Below are positions 56,601 through 64,000 of a DNA stretch of 64,000 nucleotides, piece after piece. The translations under genes were made by a program, and so were the position numbers. The notes below the pieces were generated by a model. It was given only the letters and a program-made list of their open reading frames with translations, was not told the DNA's origin and did not search any database. The stretch's first letter is position 1; each line of letters opens with the position of its first letter. Source of the DNA: Notospermus geniculatus. Its lineage: Eukaryota; Nemertea; Pilidiophora; Heteronemertea; Lineidae. The stretch covers positions 157,569 through 221,568 of the forward strand of contig NMRB01000705.1 in assembly GCA_002633025.1 (NCBI GenBank), written 5' to 3'.

Positions 56601-57290
56601 ACTGAGAGTACTGATTCGTTTATTGAACACCAGATGGCTCTCCCATACAGTAGCCGTCCATGTGCATGACTGATGTACAGAGCATAGCAGCCTCAAGAAG
56701 CCTATTGGTTTGTGGGTCAAAAGGTCAGTGGTCAAGGTCACTAGAGAAGACTTTGTAATAACCTTTACCCTGTACTTGCCCAATGAAGCAAATCTCGGTC
56801 TATGTGTTAGATGTGGTGACCTCAAAATAAAGCCCATTGATTAGGGGATGAAAGGGGAAAGGTCAATGTCACCTCAGCATGCAGACGTTGCACGAATCAT
56901 GTGATGTAATAACTACCCCTGTACTTGCCCCATCATCACCAGACTTGGTGTGTACGTTAGATATTGTAACCTCGAGGAGCCTATTGGTTTGTGGGTCAAA
57001 GTGACCTTTCTAAAAACCTTGTGGGTGCAACTACCCCTGTACTTGCCAGACTAAGTAGCCTATGTGTTAGGTATAGTTGGCATGCAGATGACATCGCAAA
57101 ATCGGGTGATCCATGTGTATCCAACAAATTGAATGGCAAGATCAACATCATCAGCCATGTAAGCTGACCACCATCATGACAAGATCAAAACACTCATTTT
57201 TCTGTGTCCGTCATGTTGTAATGGTTATATCTTGCTCTGGCAATTGGCTGAACAAATCATCACAATGATAAGGAAAAAACCTTGCGAGTG
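56600..57290 (+). repeat. Degenerate tandem array, period about 130-150 bp
   Basis: Units near 56692, 56821 and 56972 each carry AGCC(T/C)ATTG(G/A)TT...GGGTCAAA. They alternate with ACCCCTGTACTTGCC blocks and GTGTTAGATGT-like blocks. It resembles the hairpin-headed class but has no hairpin. TCAAGGTCA at 56732-56740 is an exact extended nuclear-receptor half-site. Confidence 0.65.
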
Positions 57291-57611
57291 CCATTCCCAC
57301 CCATGTCCTGGCCCAATATTGTCACTAAACATTTACCTATTTGTCTCATTTTGACTGGTCTGCCATAGACAACATAATTCACCAGTCTTTCTGCCTGGCT
57401 CTGCATCTATCTATCATACATCACAATTTTCCAGCGATAGCTGAAGAAATGCATCCGTTCTCAATGAGAAACATATACTCCCCGGCATTTCACATGGCGC
57501 CGTGGGCCTGTGCAATGTGGACACTTGTCATTTGGAGAGCTGAGATATGAAGTGTCAATTCTTGGGAGACAATGATTGTTGACTTGTTCTTCCTTTCCTT
57601 GTCATTATTAA

Positions 57612-57813
57612 AGATAATGTATCATGACTTCATTGTTTACATTGAATGTTTTTAAACATGAATGTTTACGTTATGTTATTTTGGACTTTTGGGACAATGC
57701 CGACCCACCAAAATGAATACTTTTGGAATCAACAGAATTTCTAGAGGGGCATGCCACCAACAAATTACTCATAAGACAAAGAAAGCCTGGACATAAACAA
57801 ACAAAATGTAAAT
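57612..57813 (+). mobile_element. TTAA-type MITE, family A, copy 3 (right end lost)
   Basis: TTAA at 57608-57611 precedes AGATAATGTATCATGACTTC. Homology to copies 1 and 2 runs through CAAATTACTCATAAGACAAA to AAACAAAATGTAAATA and stops, so about 40 bp and the right terminus are missing. Confidence 0.75.
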
Positions 57814-59927
57814 AGTAAGTTTTGTTGAACTATCAATATTGCTGCCCACTGTTTACAAATGCAACATTTTAAACACTTATTCTTCTGCTCTGTGAATCAC
57901 AAATATTTGTGGTGTTGTTGTCAATGATTTTAAAAGGTGCTAGAGGGCTAAAATCTATTGGTTAGCTGTCACATGGAAAGGTTTGACTTTTTGCAGGTCA
58001 CATTTACGCATTTCACCAATGTTTACGGTGTCACTGACTGAATGCAAGTATTGAATGTGTTGATCAACCCCCAACACTTCAAACTGTCACCTATTTACCA
58101 CACAATTACTCTACCATTAAATTTTTAATGTGTGTTTGAATTCTTCTGAAAACTAACTTCCTTTTTTTTTGACAACAATGTATTTGTATTCAATTATCTC
58201 CATGATGAGCCTTTGTTGGTGAAATTAAAATGACAAAAAATGTGTTGTAATTTGTTTACACCTATATTGTATTTAGTAATTCTGGACGTAACAATGCTTT
58301 TAAGTGCCCCCACATAGACAAAGTTGCAAATCATTCAATCTTTTTGTAGCCATAGTTTGGATATTTGGTAATTAAACAATGATACCGTACGTTTTGCTGG
58401 TGTGGAACAAAGTTTGACGTGCGCAGAAAATGCTGTGTCTATCGTGGCAGCATTTTCTTATCAAAGGATTCAATCAGTGAACAGAGGGTTAAACCTCCGA
58501 CAAGATGAGGGGAAAACCTGATTCATCCCATCATCAGCTCAGGAATATTATCCTGTTTGAGATGCTTGTTGGGGGTGTTGACATTGTAAGGGGGGAATGG
58601 CTTTTATTTTGTTATGTCAAAGTCTCAATAAAATCTGGCAAGTCTGTACTATAGTGTAACATTTTCCAAGTGGAAAATGCACGATGTACACGTAGGTATG
58701 TGGGGGGGGGGCTGTGGGCAGTTGAAGCTTGCTTTTGCCAGGGTAGGTAGTGGTGGTTGTCTTTTTAACGGAAATTTTTTGGGGCTCATCCAATGAAGAA
58801 GGGACTTCAAAGATGATTTACCTACATGTAGTACTGTGGCAAAGTGGTAATTTCATTGAACATTTGAATACGTGTCTGATGCTCTAATTTGTGGTGCTCC
58901 TCCATCTTGACTAAGGTACACCCCTTATTCTCTACACCTCCTCAATAACCAATAAATGCTTGAGTTCACCCTCTTGCTATCATTGAATTCATCACGCTAC
59001 GAGAGCTCTTTGCCTTCCAATACTGGAACAAAAGACCCAATTGAAATTCAAAGGTGTTCCTGGGTAACCTAAGGTTAAATGCATATCATCTGTTCTCTCG
59101 TGGGGTATGCATGGTGTCACTCCATTCATTCTCCTCGCTTCTGCTTCGATAATCCATTCAGAAACCATCATATCCCTGGGCTCCCATCAACACTACATCA
59201 ATCAGAATTTTTTCAGTTTTATTGAAATGAAATGAACATCCCTCCCAAAGGTTTTCTTTGCTGATTAACTTGCAATTCTTAAGGTCATGGTCAGAGGCAG
59301 AGTGTCATATTTGCCGAAACAAATCTTTTTACAATCAAGCTTTGTATTTGTACATATATATTTACAAAAATGTTGTAACACAAGAAGAAAAGAAGCTGAA
59401 CTTGTTGATGCAGCCATGCAGTCTAAACACTTATTGATCAGCTTTTTTTACCCAGGGCCCCCTCTCCCCCCCCAAAAACTTGGCAATGTGTATAAAAAAT
59501 CAAATGGCAAAACAGACATATTGACATAAAATCAAATGACTGACACACCGTATTGACAGCTGCTCCAACTTGACTTAAGACTTCCTTCGTCTGCATTTTG
59601 CTGCATTTTCCTACACCCATTTATGCAAGAAAGGCAAACATCTGCAAACATCTTGCTGAGTATGAATAACATTGTAGCTCTGTATGCAGACATCTTGGGA
59701 ATCGAGTACTCATGAAAGAAGAGATTCATTCAACATTTCTCTATTATCTGTGAAGTGCATTTACCAATATTTGCATTTGTGTATAAATGAACCTTGGTGG
59801 AAGCTGCATTGAAAAAGAAGAGAAATGATATTTACTGGAGGTTTTCAACAGTGTTTCCTCATTGACTGGGTTGATTTCCATGAAACTGTGCCCACAGACC
59901 AGAAACAACACAAGAGTTTTTGTTTTT
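57814..59927. other. Long featureless interval
   Basis: A G run (58702-58711) and a C run (about 59466-59475) are the only simple repeats. No coding frame is recognisable. Confidence 0.45.
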
Positions 59928-61830
59928 AGCTCACCATGAGCTTTTGTCGTGGTGCAGTGTCCGTCATCCGTCGTCGTCGTCGTTGTCCGTTAGCAGGGCA
60001 CGTTTCGTAACCGCTGGAGCTATTGATCTGAAACTTGGTACATATATACCCCTAGGTCAGATGACCTATGACACCAAGTTTCGGTCCGATTCGATTCTTG
60101 GCTTGGCCTCCAGGTGGCCAAAACCAAAAACACAAAAAGTGCAATAACTCCTGAACTAATGACTGGATCATCTCCAAATTTATCATAGGTGTATCTAATT
60201 AGGATACATAACATATATAAAGGGTTTTTGATTTGACCTACTTTTCAAGGTCACAGAGGTCAAAGTTCTGCAAAAGCAACGAACCTGCCACAGTTCTTCA
60301 TTATTTCACCGATCGTCTTCATATCTTGCATAAACATGTATTAGAGGGGTACCTTCAAAAATACCGAGTTTCGGCCCGATTGGACATCCAATACAAGCCT
60401 GAAAATAACTTTTTCAGTGGTGCCTGCCAAAATGTCAGGCACCAAAATGTTGGTGCCTGACATTTTGAATTTGGTGCCGGACATGAAATCCTAAAGCCGA
60501 TTTGGCACCTGCCACAGGGGGATAGGCCTATTTGTTAGGCCTATTTAGACAAGAAGGGATGGTTCGTTCGGGAAACAAACCCGCTGTGATCACTTCATTC
60601 CTACTTTTTTGGGTAAGTATGTCATTTGGAACACAGTAAAGGAAACATAGGAAAAACGGAGAACAATTTTTAAAGCAATCTATGGAGTTGTATACAAATT
60701 TATTCATCAACAACATACATGACATCCGGGGCTGGCTTTCGCCCAGCATCATCCGACAGACCTGTCCTGACCCCCGGGGTTCCAGTGCCGCTATATTCAC
60801 TTCTAAATTTCTGGGTGCCGCCTAAGTATGTTGTGTGATACGACCACCAGACAACAACTTTGATGGCCTGAGGGGCCTAAATTTTCTAGTGTAGGGCGAA
60901 CGTGGAGGGGGGTCTGGGGCTCCCCCAGAAAAATTTGAAAATTTAAGTGCTTTTAGATGCATTTTCCTGGCATCTGAGAGCAAAATACTTGAATTTAGAA
61001 TTGGGTGCCACCAAATTGCGTTTTGGTGCCGCAGAGATCCCCTTTAAAGCTTCCAAAGTGCCGCATGCGGCACTCTGTTCATTTTTCCTTGGTGCCGCCA
61101 AAATATTTTTAGGTGCCGCCGGCGGCTCTTGGTGCCGCGTTTGGACATGGCTGTCCGAAGACGAAGTGTCCGAGTCACCATCGACATGATCGATCGACGA
61201 TTATGACAGCAGCATCCATCCTCGCGATCAGTTTTCCCACAATCTCGTTCAGATTCCACAGGTTTCGACGCGCAAACATCGCCTTTTACTCTTGGCGAGA
61301 AGAAACTGGTAATTTTCGTGGCCATAATCCAAGAACTAACATCACAAAACGAATGAATCATATTATCCGAGAGCCGATTATATACAGCGACCGCCATTGT
61401 TTTATCGCGATGATCGCTGTGTACACAAAATGCACAGAGTTGACACATGCATTCAGTGACACTGAGTCAGACACGAATGAGCACCGCGTGGGGTAATTAG
61501 GTCAGGTCAAGTACACGTCATTGACAATGAGGAAGCCGATTAGCAGTGGTTAGAAGTTATTGCAGTTGAAACGGGAGTCGGAAAGCGTGACCGGCACCGC
61601 TCCGGACACAATGGCAGGCTGATTACGGTTTGTGACGGTCAATTAGGGTTTTGGCGGCGGACAATGTCCGTGACCGGCTGCTTATTTTCAGGCTTGCAAT
61701 ATGGCCACCAGGTGGCGTAACCCAAAAATCTTTGATGTCCTGCAACTTGGGAATGACTTGACCCAGATTGCTCATAACTGCATGACATAAGTTGTCTTAC
61801 TTGTCATTCAAAAGGTGAAAATGAAAAAAC
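59928..61830 (+). mobile_element. Hairpin-headed element split by a 1.3-kb transposon
   Basis: The left part (59928-60393) has hairpin AGCTCACCATGAGCT, a (CGT)n run, CTGGAGCTATTGATCTGAAA-type units and CCTCCAGGTGGCCA (60107-60120). The right part (61697-about 61830) has CAATATGGCCACCAGGTGGC, with CCACCAGGTGGCGT at 61705-61718. The two parts join at CAATA, recreating the CAATATGGCC(G/A)CCAGG order seen in the units at 6112. The right border is uncertain. Confidence 0.65.
60394..61696. mobile_element. 1.3-kb DNA transposon, 5-bp TSD CAATA
   Basis: The 15-bp exact termini CAAGCCTGAAAATAA (60394-60408) and TTATTTTCAGGCTTG (61682-61696) are flanked by CAATA (60389-60393, 61697-61701). The contents are a 15-bp-arm hairpin at about 60432-60469 (AATGTCAGGCACC/GGTGCCTGACATT), repeated GGTGCCGCC motifs, a GGGTCTGGGGCTCCCCCAGA block and a CpG-rich stretch (61130-61680). 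Frames of 127 and 134 codons overlap on opposite strands at 61044-61496, and neither is recognisable. A CA terminus with a 5-bp TSD fits hAT5-like elements, weakly. Confidence 0.7.
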
Positions 61831-63890
61831 TGAACTGAACCAAAGTTTTTTTTAATTTTTATTCCGTCCTCCGTACCTGGGTTCAAAATCTTTGTGCCCG
61901 TAAACCAAAGAATATAATAACCGTGGCCTTACCGGTACACTATTCTGTCCAAACAGGTGAGCACATGGTCCATAGACCATTTCATTTGGCAATAACTTCC
62001 ACTGGGTCATAGTTCGCCTTGCCATGTAGTTGCACCATACAAAAAAATGTGACCTAAAGCTTTATCTGTCGGGCCTGTTTGAAGGATGATAGGATTCACA
62101 TCAGAACTAAAGGAGAAAGTAAAAGCCTGACCAATGGTTTTCTTTGATGGCCATTTATGCTTTTGACAGCTTTTGCCTCAAGAAATTCATGAAAGAGGAT
62201 ATCTTTTACCCCCTCAGTCAGGATCATGACCAAGTCAGGATATCTCGACTGAATATTTATGCAATTGACAGATTTTCGTCGTCACTTCCAGGCAAAAACG
62301 TTCATCTTCTGGTATCGCAGCTTTGATGAACGCTAGTGGTATTGAAATGATTTTGAAGGCATGTTATGTAAGTGACAGGCAACATGAGCTGTTTCAAGAC
62401 TGTTTTGGAGAGGGAAGTTTCCCCCCAAGAGCTGTCATGCACCATGTGTTGATAGGTGTCTGAACAGCATCCTTTATCCCACGCTTTGAAAAATGATGTC
62501 CTTTCAAAGATGTGGCATTGTTTCTTCAGTTACAAATGCGTTTGGTGACAACCGATAATGGTGACCTGACCATACATTTTACAATTTTGGTGTTTTAATA
62601 GGTCCTTCATTTCCTTAGCAGAAATGGATAGGGACAACAGACAGTTCTTCAGACGTGAATTCTTCAGTTCGGGTCAGTTGTGAGAATAAAGGCACGCCCA
62701 TAGATGGCCATCATTCTGCATTTTAAATGTTTCACGGTAGGCTATACATGTATCAACATACGGTCACCTTCCCCAATACTACTGGCACTGGCTGTTTGCA
62801 CAAGAAAACCTGCTTTTGTTTGTCATCGACACAGAGTGTGTGACTTGCTGTGATAGTTTTAAAATCATTATTTGACCATGCAGAATTCTTTGTTTTCTTG
62901 CCAGGGGTGCACATGGTGTACCATATGCCATGAAACAACAGTGCAAACCAAACGGAATAATCTGGACTTAAGTGAAAAACATTAATTGATAAAATTTTGC
63001 CATTTTCCTTCGGAGCACTTGTGACTTCGATTATTGTCCAAGTCATCCCACGATATTCAAATCACTAAATGTATACCCCCAACTGATATTCATATCCAGT
63101 TGCCAGGAAGAGTAGAAGTAGCTATGAAGCATGATGAGTTGGTAGGCTTCATTTTTGATTTCTCCTTGGAATTCCTGATGGTAACTTTGGATGCGTATCA
63201 AGCTAACCGAGGGTCTTATGGGACATGCTTTTGTAATCCAATTGTTAGCTGACACCAACTTGGTAGGATAATTCTTGAGGAGGTTTTGCCGTTGCCAAAC
63301 ACCAATGGTGTGTGTTAGGGTCTCTCTGCATCTCCGCTGGAAATGGTCTTGCCACTTATTTGTTCCTGGTTGGCCTGTAACCTTAGAGTGAGTGGTTTGT
63401 TGGTTTCCAATCACATCCTCTACTCATGTGATCAAGAGGATGCCTGATAGCTTCTGTGTAGATGAAAATGATAACATTCGACACTCAGGTTCCAGTTCCA
63501 GTTCCAGTGGGTCTTTACCAGGTGAACTTTGAATGTGGGAAAGGGAAAAAATTTAAGAAGATAAACGTCAAGTTTACAGTGATTAGTTTTGACATTTAAA
63601 CTGTAGCCCACATTCGCTCCTTATTAGCACCATCACTGGAAAATGAACTTGTGAGGTATAAATAAGTTCTCAAAGAAAAACAAACCAAAACTGCGTTTCC
63701 CCTGACAAATTAACAAGATCTTTCATCATTAAAGGATAAAGAACAAAAAACAGGGAATGATGTCAGCTTGACATTTTCCGAAGCTCAAAGTGAGATGGTT
63801 TATTGGGGTAAAAGACTGGATATAACGAGATATTTGTGAGAGTTCATCATTCTCAGTGAAAAGTGTGGTGGCAGAGAGCTTACCTGTTTT
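61831..63890. other. No supported feature
   Basis: About 2 kb has no visible repeats. Frames of 97-123 codons (62753-63414) are unrecognised and overlap on opposite strands. Confidence 0.45.
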
Positions 63891-63894
63891 TATT

Positions 63895-64000
63895 ATCTCC
63901 CCGCTTTTTGAAAAAAGTCGGGGAGATATTGTTTTACCCTCCGCCGTCAGTCCGGCTGTCCGTCCGGCTGTCCGTCCGGCTGTCCGTCCGGCTGTCCGTC
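63895..64000 (+). mobile_element. Hairpin-headed element, cut by window end
   Basis: The hairpin ATCTCCCCGCTTTTT/GAAAAAAGTCGGGGAGAT (63895-63927) is followed by ATTGTTTTACCCTCCGCCGT and a 12-bp tandem repeat GTCCGGCTGTCC that runs off the window. A hairpin then a CG-rich run is the same opening as at 6112, 8587 and 59928. Confidence 0.7.

Noticed and set aside
61044-61496. CpG-rich segment as a promoter or first exon
   Set aside because: It sits wholly inside the 1.3-kb transposon (60394-61696), which explains the compositional change.

Overview
The window is non-coding, repeat-packed animal DNA, not a bacterial, plasmid or viral locus. No open frame exceeds about 175 codons and none gives a recognisable protein. 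The sequence is AT-rich, with tRNA-derived SINEs, minisatellites, tandem segmental duplications of about 0.2-1.5 kb, and many short foldback (MITE-like) DNA transposons with intact target-site duplications (TSDs). The octamer TAGGCCTA occurs at least 15 times where about one is expected. Foldbacks starting CAGGGGCCTGTTTCATAAAG or GGGCCCGGTTGCACAAAA resemble families I associate with marine invertebrates (echinoderm, hemichordate, lophotrochozoan). That is recollection, and I cannot name the species. The region is most likely a long intron or intergenic interval.

Layout. 1-6 kb: a tandem duplication, a retroelement fragment inside a 36-bp inverted repeat, a TTAA-flanked MITE, a minisatellite and foldbacks. 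6-10 kb: hairpin-headed tandem-repeat elements and a duplicated pair of Harbinger-like elements. 11-18 kb: a 10-bp-TSD element, hairpins, a SINE, a TA-flanked foldback, an 8-bp-TSD element and a TTAA MITE nested in another foldback. 20-24 kb: a mariner-like MITE, twin foldbacks and paired 22-bp minisatellites. 25-34 kb: Harbinger-like, piggyBac-like and two long-TIR 9-bp-TSD elements, and a TTAA element with two insertions inside it. 34-38 kb: retroelement scraps, an N gap, a SINE, a candidate exon and two TTAA elements back to back. 40-48 kb: two TTAA MITEs sharing one TTAA, then two large tandem duplications, one carrying a 711-bp insertion whose empty site survives in the sister copy. 49-54 kb: a SINE, a candidate exon, a TTAA MITE, a regularly spaced GACCGTCGG array and foldbacks. 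56-64 kb: hairpin-headed repeats, one split by a 1.3-kb transposon.

The DNA transposons sort by TSD: TTAA (eight with exact TTAA on both sides, others degenerate), 9-10 bp (four), 5 bp (three), 3 bp (two), TA (two) and 8 bp (one). None encodes a transposase here, so all depend on enzymes made elsewhere. Three short plus-strand open segments (16.0, 35.8 and 49.4 kb) have splice-like borders and mutually compatible phases. They are the only hint of a host gene and are held at low confidence.

I see no CRISPR array, operon, rRNA gene or intact tRNA gene. The most interesting signal is a set of hairpin-headed repeats that repeatedly carry a CTCF-like motif. The cleanest demonstrations are two insertions whose pre-insertion sites can be read from paralogous sequence in the same window.
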